From positions 5,402,609-5,466,608 of the forward strand of contig NC_051126.1 of NCBI RefSeq assembly GCF_014839805.1: 64,000 bases of DNA, in the 5' to 3' direction. Source of the DNA: Manduca sexta (Eukaryota; Arthropoda; Insecta; Lepidoptera; Sphingidae). The position numbers and the translations under genes were made by a program. This document shows, one piece after another, positions 50,801-64,000 of this stretch (its first letter is position 1; each line of letters begins with the position of its first letter). The notes under the pieces are model-generated. The model ran no database searches. It saw nothing but the letters and a program-made list of their open reading frames with translations, and had not been told where the DNA came from.

Positions 50801-53800
50801 ACAAAATGCGTACCGTACGTTATCTATGGTCGAGGATTTTTATCCTAGCACTGGCAAAGACACTAGTCCTAGATGTATAGCGTAGTTTAAATATAATAGA
50901 AGAAAATGTCGTCACTCGACAGTCACCAGAATTATGTCGGTTTGTCCTATTTGATGTCAATGGTGGGCTCAGAGGATGGCGAATAGGGCGACTGCCCAGT
51001 CACATGCTGAGACACAAAGAAAAAACATAACACTTCATCGGCAATCTGGTAAATGATGGCACAAAGATCTGTCGCCGAGAGCCTCGCATTAGTTAAGGCC
51101 GCTACTGCTAGATGTATTTAGTCAGTCCCAAAAAAAGACTCATTGAGTAGAAGTCAAAAATACATTTATACAAAGTTCGTCCTAAACCCTGGACGGCAGC
51201 GTTAACTTTGACTGCCAAAAATATGTAGTCCGGTTTGCCTTAGAGAAAACGATAACTATAATTTCGCTTTACTAAAACCCTATTAATTTGTAGCGTCTTG
51301 GCTACTATAGGTAATAGTAATAAATTGTTTATACTAAATCTATGACTTTGACCCCGCAGAAAAAGGAACTACCTAATGTATCTACTGTAAACCAATAAAA
51401 TGGGTCACGTCATGATTTAAAAATATTAACATTATTGAATGCAAACAACAATTTACTATTAAACTTCTACAGTATATAACAACAGCTTTTGCCTTTTTAT
51501 TCTCTTCTATTATACTGGCTGGCTTATTGACTTGCCATTCTATTATAATCTCCTTTCATGCAATATTTTTCCGTATTACCTAGCGATTGCTTTTCGACAT
51601 CAAATAATCGATAACAAAATTGTATCGTAGATTAAAACTGAAATGAGATATCTATTTTCTAATATTACTCATTAACCATTAAAGATTGTTGATTATTTTA
51701 TGTTCGAATGCATACTAAAATGTAATTTAATATAACCAATCCTATTTCAGACCGCAACAGTGTAAATAATAGCTACTGTAATAATAAATCCTAAAGTGGT
51801 TGTTAGAATGTTTGGTGAAACCTAAATTTTATGAACAAAACTTAATTTATATCTAAAATATACGCATACTTTTCTTGAAATTGAAAATGAAATTCTTGAA
51901 TATGAAATTTAACTTTCCCTATTTTAAATCCAAAATAGATATTAACTTTATCTAAGATAGCCAGTTTGTACGGCAACAATGATATCGCTAACACATTATT
52001 TTATGAATAAAAAGTTAAGAAAAAAAATTTTTAAATAGTTTTATCTTACTCGTAATATAACTATAGTCATATTTTTGAAAACATCCAAGTTCTATCAGGA
52101 ACTCTTCATAGACATAACTTGTCTGTTAATTCACGTCACTTACTTCCAAGACAACACAAACCATACTTATCGCAGAAATATGGACGTCACGTGTGTTAGA
52201 AATCCAGTTAACGTTATCAATAATACAATGCATAAATCATACGGCGGTAATAAATCTCTCAAATTATAACGTTATTCCGCAGTTATAAAGTCTAAATAAC
52301 ATTTTCAATATAATGGATTCATGCCAAAAACAAATTTTACCAATACCTGCGTCAAAGATCTAATTATATTTGGTGGATATTATAATCCAAAGTATTGGTG
52401 ATTATTTTTTATAACACCATTAATATTGTTTATTTATTTACTTCCGTGGAGTTCAATATTATATTCATAAATTATAATTTATTAACCAAAATAAACTTCT
52501 ATTTGGTAAGTGCTTGTTCATTTTTCCTGTTAAATTTAAACGAACTCCAGCCTTGATAATTGTAGCTCTCTTATGTTCTTTGTACTTTGGAACGACCCAA
52601 AACGTAAAATTTTACTTGAATATATGACACATAAAGTAATGGCACATCATCCAAGAATATCCACTGTGCTCTAAAGATCTGAACAAAAATGGTGTAAAAT
52701 TTTTAGGTTTCCATAAAGCTTACTGGCTATACATACCGCAGCAAACCTGTTTTAAACACTGATTTTTATAACAATTAACCACCTGGTCGAGCCGTTGAGT
52801 AGACAGAACTATTAATAAACTCCGAGGTATTTTTCCTGTCAAAACGAATTAATAAAATTAAACTGAACATGAGAACAGGCCCTTGACACCTTTATGTCCA
52901 TTCACATTTTAAGCCACAAGTAATATTTTTATCAACCACATTCATTAGCATATCTCGAGACGTGACGCCTGCTGGTATCTTAAGTGCTTATCCTATTTTG
53001 TTCAGTCCGTAGTGGACATGTCAACCGTATAATAACGTAACAGTAAGATATGTTTACGCAGACCACAAGTCGTGTGCCATCAAGAGTCCCGGTGTTCAAA
53101 CGAAGTATGTGAGGCGTCTATCTTATGTGTATTTATGTATTGAAATATCTCCACAATTTTGTCTTTAAACTTTACATTTAAAGCCAGTTCTTGTAAAATA
53201 CCATTTTGTATATTATAAAAAAAAAACGTATTTTTTAAAAATATTACATACATATACGCACTAAGACGACTTCTGCTTTAAGATTTACTTAGTTAAAGTA
53301 GTTGTTACATGGCAAATAAATAAATACTTAAATAAATTTCAAAATGATACTTCAATAAAAATAATATTCACTTTATTTTATTATACTGTAGTTTAAGGTA
53401 CATATCATTAACAATTAATTATTGAATTATATGCATCAAATGACAGACATTACTGTTGCATCCATGATTCGCCAAACCTACTTCTGTGTCATGATTTGTT
53501 AAGGGTGAGTTTATGGCGATATTGGGTACAGATTCTAAAATCAAAAGTAAAGTACGTAACCGTCCAAACTATTAATTACTCAAAAATAATTAACTCACTA
53601 TAAATCTTTACTGTTTGGACACACTACCGTATCTTAAATAGGTAATTGTTTGTATAATAATAATTATTTTAATCTATGGCGCTACCTATTTACGAAATAC
53701 AGGTAGTCATACGCACTGCAGTCATAATCACCTGCGGCCTAAATCTATATGTTCTTAGTCACGTAGTTTACACATAAACCGTTTTCCTGTTACGTATTTG

Positions 53801-56800
53801 TTGAGATAATAACAATATTAACTATTGTTTTCGATAATTACATAAATCCCGATGAACTATGTTTGGAATGATATATTTGTATCTCATAAATTAAGGCAAA
53901 AGGTGATCTTTAATATGTTAACGCATTCAATTGCGTCTATTAATGATGCATAAAGCGTCTTTATTTTTTCTTTAAACATAAAAAAATTAAACTGAGCAAT
54001 ATCAAAAGGATAACGTTACGATTTTGTTTAAGGCATGAATAAGTCGGCTCGAACGGTGGAACACCATTATCATACACGAAATCTGAATGTGAAGTGGTAG
54101 TTTTAGCCCACCTTTTGCAATAAATTATAATTTTAGTCCCTCAACATATTGGCGCCTCGTCTGCATCGCCGTAACGGGGCCCTGCGCTTTTGACGTCCAG
54201 CGTGTCATTTGTCAGCAACCGTTCGTTTTTAATGACTTGGCAGACTTAATAAGAATCCATCGAGCGACAGCTTCCAACCGACGTGCATTTAAGTTAGGTA
54301 GAGTTTGTACGAACTGGCATCACTAAAATTAACTTCAAATACAGTTCAAGAAACAGTAAAAATAGCAGACCACTGTCAAATTCCCGCTAAAATTGTAATT
54401 AAACTATTTTTGTAAACGTGAGCAGTTACTTATAATTCTTGTCCGTACAAAGTAAGTTAAGTGCCGAGTATAATGCATGGAAACAACAGACATGCAATGA
54501 AGATTCTTGGTCAGATTTAAAACAATTACAATTTCTCACTCACTCGGACGTGCGTTATGGAATTATACGTAGTGGTAAACATACTTTGGGGATTATGCGA
54601 TATGTTCAAAATGTATTTAAATATAAATTATAATATACATTCATTGCATATACCGGATATAATCATGGCATAACTAGCGGCTAAAATGCCAAGGACGACA
54701 GTTAAGAAAACCAACACAAAACTAAAATCAATAATTCTACCGAATACATCATCACTAATGCAATATTTTATATTGATTACGATATGATATTACGAATAAG
54801 TAAGCAATATATACCGGTAAATACCGATAATAGGGAATAAAACTACATTATTCCAGATTGCGACAAGCAAATACCAAACAATAACAATGTTATGCAAAAT
54901 GCACGATATGATATGAGTGATTGTCTATTGTTACTCAATAGATAAATATTAAATTAAATGTACAACAAAGTTAAACAAGTTTGTCACGTGATACGTATAG
55001 TGATAGTTCCTATCACGTATCATTTGACTTTCTAAGGAATAATTTCACTTGACGACTGCTATTCGTACAGTGCGTTTTCCCAACTCAACACTAATGACTA
55101 TTATTTGATTTTGTTTGTTTTTAGCGTAAATGATTGTGTACTACTTATGCACTGAATGCATAGTTCAATAATATTCTTACTATTTATATACCTTTATTCT
55201 ACTAATTTATTGTTAAAACAAATCAAATCTCTATTAATTTTAATAATTGATTATTTAACATTATTTCGGTTAATTAATAAAAAAACATCTATACTTTACA
55301 AAATATATAATCTCCATGTTTAGAGTGAACAAAACAATACTCAAAACAAATTATCACGTAAGCCACGTTTCGACATGTCCTTTCATATTATCCTACCTAC
55401 CGCCTTTCTACATAAAGTTCACTAAACAACTTTTCTCACCAAACCATGACATCTTTATTAGAACTATAAAAACCTCAAAACCAAACAAACAAGACTACAT
55501 TCATAGCACCAAAATGATCATGTAAACCACTCAAAACAAGATGGATGTTATGAAACTATAATAACAATGTGGTATAATAGCCTCAGTTTAGTCTCGCGTG
55601 CCAGCCCGCCGCAACGCACTTCGTGTGTTGATTGACAGCACCGAGGATTTGTAACGCCTTATCCGGTATACAGATGTGAATACCAAACTATTTTCTATTT
55701 AAACTTAGCCGGTTCAAATTGAAATACCTAAATATGTTAACTATTTAGAAATTCACTGATAAATCATAATGGAGGTAAAATGTGATCATTGCAGAACAAG
55801 AGTTTTCTTTTTTGTTGATACACCTGTATGCCGAACGAGATATTCATGTGTTAATCACACTTAATGTTCTGTAGAATAATTAATATGGTATTATCTCTCA
55901 TACTCGTGGTGCATTGCCTCAAATACCGCTAGCATACCTAACATTACGTTGCGTTTCTGACACCCTTTTATTTGCATGCGCACGCATTTCCTGTTCTCAC
56001 GCAAACATAAACCAAAATTAACATACTTTTTATTAAATCGTGTAAACGTTCTCATAATGTTGACGGGCGTCTGATACGGATTATAATGTGTCAAAAGGTT
56101 TATGTTACTTTGTTTATCATTATTGTGTTTTATTCATGATTCATAAACAAACACATGTTAATGGTATGCTAGTGGTAGCTTATGCGCATATTCTCTAGCC
56201 AGCAGCCAACACGTCGACTATTATTTAGTATAACTACTGTTTGTCGTGGCTCTGTTCGTTTTAGTGTTGCTTGTCGAGTATAAAAATAATATAATTTAAA
56301 AAAATCAGTACGGTATTTCCGAAAATTACCTTCTACATCCGCTCTCGCAAAGTTTACCTCTATAAGTTTTATATTTAATGGGAAGCTATCGTATTATAAA
56401 ATACAACCCTTGACTCTAGAGCCTGTTATAACCGAAAAACGAACTAAAATAATGAAATACATAAATAATTTAACCCACCGCTAATACGACACCAAAAAAT
56501 AACACTCTTTTCACACACGTGTAACAATAATTCAAATGAATATGCATAATGCATATCGAAAGCGTTTAAACTCACTACAATATAAAATTTATTACTCTAT
56601 GCATTTGCTCATCATTTCCAAGTAACCATTTTAATTATTAATATTCATGAAACAATGTAGGTACTTAATTTCCTTTCTAATATTTTGAATGTAATCAAAT
56701 ATTTGGTAATTGAAATACGTACTTATTTAAAATGTGCAATTAAGAATTTGAGGAAACTTATGACATCCACAAGATATTAAACAATAGCCCTATATCTAAT

Positions 56801-58111
56801 TAATCTACACAATTATATTACTCATTATATCGTTATTGTTCATCAAGAACGAGCAAAATCGATTCTGATATAACAATATTCATTATTGGTAAGAATTTAA
56901 TTTTTTTTATTTATGGAATTCGAAATTGAAAGAAATAGAATTGTAACATTAAGGTTTAGAACCATCAACATAATATACTGATAATAATCAGTCCGCCCCG
57001 TGACCAAGTAAATAAAATTAATAAGCACGATATAATCCGTAAAACTCGTTTAATTTCAATGTCTACCATTCGATTAAACATAAGGAATTATTGTTGAAAA
57101 GTAATTGATTTTTATATACGACTAAGCTTAGGGAACATCGCGTCGTCACACACAACTCGTACTTAGAACCGAAGCAAAACACGGAAGGAAGTTCGAGCCC
57201 ACAGTAGAATACAGAGTGGCTACTTAATATATATAATTTACTGTCCGTCGGTCGATCGGACGACATTACAACTCTTCCTATATTTAACACGTGTTTATCT
57301 TTTTTATACTTTACAAGTCGCATGTAACAAAACGGCATAAGAACGTATTAGTGAAAGTGTACAAGCGCCCACGCGTAATAAGTACAATTCGAGAAATTCT
57401 AAATTAAAAACAACAGCAAATATAACATTTGAAGTGCACTCGTTTTTATTATGTTGCGAAGAATAGAAAGTAAAGCGTGGTGCACACCGGTGTACCGCAG
57501 CCGCGCATTCGTCAAGGGACGACCGTAGTAATGCGGAAGCTGCGACGTGACTCCTGCCCGCGGGCGGAATTGTTAATCGCCTCATTTATCATTGCAGACG
57601 AAAGTGAAAACTGGCTACTGTTTAACAATTGTATATTCACCTTTATAATTTAGTTACGCTTTTACACTCTGAATACACTTGCATTATAATGAAATGACGT
57701 TAGCCTTTTTGGTAATGTTCACGTGGATGTAATAAAAATCAAAATCACATTTAAGCTCTAGAGAGTGCAGTTCAATGACCTACCCAATTTTCAACCATTC
57801 ATCATTATTGCAATATTTTGTCTTTTTTATTGTATCTATGCTGCTATACAAATTACCTACCCGCTAGCATGCTAAGCGACAAAATGTGAATATAACATTA
57901 ATAATATTAAATTTAACAAAAAACATATTAACAACGGTAGAATGTTGTAATACCGTAATGACGTATTAACATGGAAACAAAAATTAAGCATAATCATCTC
58001 AGTCTACGCTGAATCTATGGTTACATACTCGTTTTTTACCATAAATATTATAATATATATTATATCTGATTACACATATGTATATACTTAAGAATATTAC
58101 TATGAGTCTAG

Positions 58112-58145
58112 AAATATGCTAAGTACCTATACACTTAGCATATTT
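58112..58145. repeat. Perfect 13-bp inverted repeat, 8-nt loop
   Basis: Arms AAATATGCTAAGT (58112-58124) and ACTTAGCATATTT (58133-58145). Confidence 0.9.
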
Positions 58146-58659
58146 TTATAAAATAGAAGTAGAATTCGACGTTTGTTATATTTAAAAAAGTTGATCGTTT
58201 CCTTTTTTAAAGCGATTTTGGATTCTCGATTCTTTGGAAATTTTAAAAGTACATAACGAACAAAGAGCACTTAATATCAAATGATAATATTATGCTATTT
58301 TACCAGCACAATGTGTAATACATAGACACAGGAAAGAACATACAAAAAATAACTGATCATGCTTCTTTTTTTACATTATCATTAGAATACATATTCTAGA
58401 TAATAAGCCAGTGCAATACTTTCATTACAAAATAATTATAATTAATTCAGAGCTCTCTATTATTATTTCGCAAGCACCCATCACAATACGAGTGACATAA
58501 CGTATTGTGCGAGTAAAAGTGAACCGCGCGAGGCATGTAACCACGCCTCTTATGGTGCGCCGGCCACCGTGATCTATGTCCTAACACCGTTAACACGCAG
58601 CTGTGCCGTCGATTAAAATGGCAAAAACAGTAAAAACCCTTTGCAGCCTTTGTAACTAA

Positions 58660-58876
58660 ATTAGGTGTTGCCCGCGAATAGGCTCGCGTGATTGATCATT
58701 CCCGGGATATTCCTCTGCGTACTTTTTTATATAACCAATACCTACCATCGAATAGGAGGTCTTGCTAATTTCCAAATTGTATCCAAATCAAACATTATTG
58801 ATTGAATTTTTGCGTCTACTTATAACGAACATCCAAATATATTCACAAATTTCAGCATTTATAATATTAGTAAGAT
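58660..58876 (+). repeat. Near-complete CTAGC/TAGAT-type interspersed repeat
   Basis: Head 'TGTTGCCCGCGAATAGGCTC' then 'GCGTG', middle 'CATTCCCGGGATATTCC', 'AAATTGTATCCAAATCAAA' and 'TTTTTGCGTCTA', and tail 'GCATTTATAATATTAGTAAG'. At about 217 bp it shows the basic length of the family without internal expansion. It is the reference copy against which the 1-kb version at 11326-12345 stands out. Confidence 0.65.
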
Positions 58877-61800
58877 AAAAAAAAGGTTAATGTGTTAAGA
58901 TATGATTCTACGCTATCGAGCACTATGACTCCAAAAGAATCGCAAAGAAATCAATGCAATGTTTCTTTTAATAAATGTAAAGATCAACAAAGATTAGCCA
59001 GACGGATGACTCTTAGGCGTTCCAACCCTTGTGACAGTTGGCGATCGAAACTTTCTATAAAATATGCGCGGTGTTGCAAAAATTATAATGCCGCTATTTT
59101 TCAACGCTTTCTTAAGACTACAAAGTATAAAAGTCCTGTAGTCTTCTCTTTTTAATATAATATAGTGTTCCTTACGGTTTTCAACATGATTACGATATTC
59201 TTTAGTTGATAACTAATAAAAGACTCGCCAAATTTTCAACCCTTGAATCTAGAATCTAGCCGGCTTGTCACTGTGAATGCTGGGTTAGATGCTTAAGGAA
59301 AAATTGTAAAAAAATATGAAATATTACAAAATTAGATCAGAAACGCTTATGTTATCAAAATCATCTTAAATATGAATTAAACCCAAACCAAATAACTAAT
59401 TTCTCGCATATAAGAACATCGACTTCTAATATTCCACTGGTATAAAGATATAAATTACGATAAACGTTACACGAAATCATTTTCACAGTCATAACAAACG
59501 CATTACAATCCATCCTTAGATTACAATATTATAATTGCACGTAGATTCGTATCGAAACAAAAATTACAGACAAATTCGATATATAAACAGTTGTTCTAAC
59601 ATTTTACCGGCTGCATAATATCATTCACAAGTGTAAGTATATGTTTTTTGTTTGATCTTTAGTTCTGTGAAACACTCCAGTTTATTGACATATATCTACG
59701 TTTGTTTGACTATCAATAGATTATCTTCTTACAAAACGTACATGATTATGTTATAGTAATACATCAAAGTCAATATTTATACCTTTAATTTTAATCAGAT
59801 ATTGTAAGCGGTAGCAAAATAATTAAGAGCCAGACACAGATTCCAGACATAATAAATAACAATCTTAGAAAATGTAAGGGGATAATTTTATTAATTAGGA
59901 TACCTATATTTTAAGTTAAGAAAGTATTTTAATCTATGGGCGGTAATCGAGTAATACAACTAAAACTATCTAATAAATAAACATAAAAGTCATTTAGCAT
60001 TCTTTAATCTCAATTATCTAAATTATTTTATGAACTTACCTACTCATATAATTTTGTTCAAACCAATTTATTATGCAATAACTATTTGTTTTATGCCTAA
60101 ATGTGAAGCAAGAAAGAAAACGTGTCAAAAATAAAGGTTTAAGAGTTGAACGTGATAGGTGACATCTGCAGTAAATGAAACTTTATGGTTTTACTTACTC
60201 TTGTTCTTTTACGGTAATGGCGACAATTAACTTTGTAAAGTATTTCGTGTAAAGGAATAAATGTTTTATATCACACTTTACGCCCGTCATAATCGTAGGT
60301 AAGTACATGACAGTGTAGTTAATATCTATTCCTCTGCATATAGTGTGGAATTAATAAGTTGAAATTAAAGAATTTTACACGAAACCGACTCAATGTTTTT
60401 TCACGGCACGAGTGTTACACGTGTACGCAGTTACAAAATAAACAGTTAATAAGGGCACGTGAAAGCTTTAATTACAAATAGTTAAAACAAAATTAATTGC
60501 ACGCATGCGGTGTCCGTTGCATTTCGAGTTTTCTTTATACCTTATTCTAAAAAGTAAACATTAGCGGTCTCGTACCTCGGTATACACCTACTTAGTGGCA
60601 CCGAAGTGGCGCCAACTAGCATTCTTGTCTCAGCCGGGAGCAACTTTCATGAATAGTTAACTGACTAGTTTTAGCTCTAGTACTACACTTTGCAATGTAA
60701 ACACAGGGCCCGATCGAATGCGATTCGAATACACAGCGGCATGCCTACTTATCTTTTTAGAATTATGTAGAAAAACAATGTTTAATTCATGACCAATACC
60801 TTTGTAGTAAAGTCAGGACAGTTTTAATATAAAAGAGACTCTATAAAATATTACAACACCTTCAAAACCTTTTTCGCTATCCGCCTTTTAACTAGTCACA
60901 TTCACACGTTGGAAAAGTGTTTACTTTACTCTTGCTGTCTGAGATTTCCCACATAAATATCAGACTTGAAAGTAAATAAACACTGCATTTCTAACACTTG
61001 CGAATAAATTAACTTGGGTTTTTATTATAATAAATTGATTTAGTCGGTTTCATTAACTGTCAAATACCTCACTATGACTAATAAAAATTATCATTTTATA
61101 AATGGAATAACGACTAATATTAAAATTTTATTTTTTGTTGAAAAATAACGCATTAAAAAGCAAGGAAATTGGAAATAAAGATGCTCTCTGATTATTTTCT
61201 ATTTAAAACCTATTATTATCTATATACTATATATACATGCCTATAAGGCAGTAAAAAGTAAATAAATTTCCTTCAGTCAACTTTTTATAGACAAAAAAAA
61301 TATTTGTTTTGTATAATACCAAAATATATGCGATGTAACAATTGGTATCGGATAGTAATTGGTAATTATTATTATAAAAAAACTATTTTGCGCTTTACTT
61401 TTTATGTTAAAATAACACTATATGTATCGAAGAAACGTTAACTTAAAGTAAACAACAAAAAATCCTTTATGAGAATCAAGTGAACTAACGCATGTACGAG
61501 TATGTAATCACGAAAACCTACGCAATATGTTTTACAAACGATGCACAGTTGCAACTGCAATTAATGTCGCAGGGACGACAATAAATTGCATACTTCGCCT
61601 ACCTGATTAAGTAGTTATACGTATATCGTCATGTCTCACCTTGATTAGAGAATGTTAGATTAAAGAGCGGCGTTATGTTAACCTTTTCGCAAAGTTCACA
61701 AACCTATAACGTGATGTTAAATACAAACATTGTTACAAGCTACAAATCATTGTTTACAGTTCCAAATCTAGTTTATAGTCAGTGTAATTATCAGCCTATG

Positions 61801-63239
61801 TGAGACTTAAGATCTTATACCTTCAGATGATGATCGGCATGCAGAGCCCCGCAATGCTTTATAGAAGTTTTTCATGGTTTTCCTATTGTTTATGGCGGTA
61901 GTAACCATGAAATATCGTGTCGTTTACAATCATGCGAGCGGCTCGAACCGCTCTGCAGTTGTCTTTTAATTAAAAAAAAATCTTTATAACAAACAGTTCG
62001 TAACTTCTGTATATATGAATGAGTTGCAGTCAAATTTACACGCATGTTTGCGTTTGTATCAATGACCCCGTTACAAAGATTTATACGAGTTTTGAAAGGA
62101 AATTAAAATGTTAAGGTCCTAAACCGTCGAATACACTAAAACGTATTTCCCAACAGAGATAATAAAATAAAGTAAACTTTGCAAAATATAACAGTACCAT
62201 AACAATCAACCATGAATCTTTACGACACGATATTCCACCCAATAAAAAAATTAGCATCCTTCACGTCACTTAGATCGTAAACAAACTTTAAGCTCTAATC
62301 AAGCAATAATTATGTCTTAAAAAAAAATCTCTTACATGAATTTTTCACTGTAAATTAATTTTAATTCTACAATGAAATCTACAAACAGACTTGTTATCAA
62401 GTGGAAAAATATAGCTATAATTACAAACACAATGACCAAGGATGTACAAGTGATATCACAACAATAATACACGGGTCACATGGAATTCTCAGGGCACGCC
62501 GATTAGACTTCGTACCACTACATCTAGTTCATCTAATACGCCGAGCACGTTTCCTACCGATGAAGCTTTTATATCATAAACTACTCCGCTGTTATCATAA
62601 ACGATTTAAATACGATATACACGTATATCTAGATTCTAGAACTCAATCTTATCTAAAACAATAATTACTCAGGTTAACGTTTCCCTGTCCGTATTAATCT
62701 ATTGATTTCAATGACTAAGTTATTTCACATGGCACTAATATTTTTCTTGATTTATTTAATTTTATCAATTAACCTTTTGATCGCAAGTTATCATTCAATT
62801 AATTTACTGACATACAACAAATTTCGTATCTGCGCGCCACCCATACAGCTCCTCACGTCGACGTGGTTAATAATTATACAACGTTTCAATTAAAAATAAT
62901 ACGCTGCTCAACTTTTTAAGAAAAGTATTTTCACTATATTGTTACTACGGAGCTAAATTCAGGAGAATAGTGTCAAATTTATTTGATTTAGGATTATTCC
63001 TTCGCCATATAACACAGAATAAATTTTTCCCAAAATATATAGAAACAGACGTTTAAATAGGTTGAAAGGCACAGTCTTGAATTGAATCACTATAATCTTT
63101 TAAATGTTTCCTTGGGATAGCACGTGCCTTGATTACTTACAGCAGAACGTGATGCAAAATATTGCCATTCCGTAAACAAACGTGAGTTAGTTGGCAGATA
63201 TTTCTCAGCATCATCTTACTTTATATGTGTCCCTTGCCA

Positions 63240-63430
63240 TTCTCGGTGCCATATTAACAGTATTAGAATTCTCGCGCTGCAGGGGCGCTTCATTCGAGTT
63301 GCTCCAAGTTTCTTTGCTTATGGTTCTTGTGCGCTGTGTCGATATTTTCAATGCCAAGACCAGTGCGCGGCCGGCAATCGCCTTCATCCAGTCACGACGT
63401 CGGTCTGAGGTACTCAAGTGATGCGCACAA
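63240..63430. other. GC-richer patch open in several frames
   Basis: GC is about half here against roughly a third nearby. One minus-strand frame (63211-63417, 68 codons, ending with TGA at 63211-63213) and two plus-strand frames are open. The minus frame (RRRDWMKAIAGRALVLALK) has a coding-like look, but no family is recognised and its start is not ATG. It could be an exon fragment, a repeat, or a GC effect. Confidence 0.2.
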
Positions 63431-64000
63431 CTTTATTACAACAAATGCATTGAATGCTGCAGGTGGGCGAGCAATAAATAATATCGCCACAAAACGCATA
63501 ACAAAGCAAAATACAAATAGTGGTATTTGGTTTTATCGACAGAAATTTACACACAATGTTTAGAAACAAACTCCATCAATGTTTTGCTTTCACGCCTCAC
63601 GGCTGTGAATGATGGTACTTTTATTGTACACACTTGAATTATTCTAAAGTTTTTTGTTTGATGTTACATTATGCATTAGGAAATCTTTTACAAACCATTA
63701 AGGTTAATAACTTCCAAGTGGATAAGCATAATCTAGGATAACGATCAATTTACTTTCGCAATGAGATAATATCCGCTTAAATACTTTTTGTTTTAAAATG
63801 TTACATGACAAAAACTATTGCGACACTGATTACCAAACAAACTAATAATTTCATAAATAAACAAGGCCGTGTTAAACTTCGGAGCTCTTTTAACTGACCT
63901 ACATTACAAGCCGCGAGTACCAGACGAGATTTTTAATAAACCCAACTGATACAAGTATAGACGAGGACAGGTAACATATAAAACGAGTTCTATGAAAGCT

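Larger units (their letters stand above)
42501..54100. other. Non-coding stretch
   Basis: No gene is supported. It holds an (AT)n microsatellite, a small poly(A) retro-insertion at 47755-47817, and scattered AT-rich chance frames. The interval 43840-44000 is slightly GC-richer. The block at 50940-51130 ('GGGCGACTGCCCAGTCACAT') resembles transposon-derived sequence I cannot name. Confidence 0.5.
54101..64000. other. Non-coding right end of the window
   Basis: No gene is supported with confidence. GC-richer patches lie at 54160-54260, 55595-55660, 57475-57585, 58530-58640 and 63240-63430. Hairpins lie at 54989-55022 and 58112-58145, and one full repeat copy at 58660-58876. A frame at minus 57304-57585 (93 codons, ATG start) begins in the GC-rich patch and then becomes hydrophobic and chance-like, so it is not called. 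Confidence 0.5.

Overview
The window reads as a non-coding stretch of an insect nuclear genome, almost certainly Lepidoptera. It is strongly A+T-rich and intron/intergenic-like. It carries three tRNA-derived SINE copies of types I know from moth and butterfly genomes, plus several relics of the lepidopteran/arthropod interspersed family that begins near 'CTAGCTTTTGCCCGCGGC' and ends near 'TTTATAATATTAGTATAGAT'. No prokaryotic features, CRISPR arrays, rRNA or convincing tRNA genes were seen.

The one unambiguous gene-bearing unit is a Ty3/gypsy-type LTR retrotransposon on the minus strand, 13395-18108. Both 196-bp LTRs look identical base for base, they are bounded by TG...CA, and a perfect 5-bp target-site duplication (ATTAG) flanks the element. 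It has a tRNA-Leu-like primer binding site, a polypurine tract, a Gag with two zinc knuckles fused to an aspartic protease, reverse transcriptase with YADD, RNase H, and integrase with HHCC and D,D-35-E. There is no env. The polyprotein frame is broken only three times, each time by one base in an A/T homopolymer. This fits either a very young element or residual sequencing error. The element is also saturated with TGAC on the plus strand (GTCA in the element sense): about 77 copies in 4.3 kb by hand count, against about 2 of the reverse orientation.

Layout: 1-9 kb is AT-rich non-coding DNA with two copies of one SINE family (3806-4165, 8896-9185). At 9649-9978 lies a coding-like open stretch of unknown identity. 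At 11326-12345 an interspersed repeat has been expanded internally into five tandem units of exactly 123 bp. At 13.4-18.1 kb is the retrotransposon, followed at 18.2-18.5 kb by a CpG-rich patch with DRE-type TATCGATA motifs. A second SINE family sits at 23028-23357. At 34055-34340 is a weak candidate terminal exon. At 36.48-36.87 kb is the best host promoter/first-exon candidate: CpG-rich, free of ATG for over 400 nt, and ending at a strong GTGAGT donor. At 41.4-42.5 kb is a second GC-elevated zone. The rest to 64 kb is non-coding DNA with hairpins, small retro-insertions and repeat relics.

No host protein-coding gene could be identified by family. If the 36.5-kb exon is real, the DNA to its right is probably a long first intron. 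Apart from the polyprotein of the LTR element, which would supply its own capsid, protease, RT/RNase H and integrase, no set of genes working together is visible.
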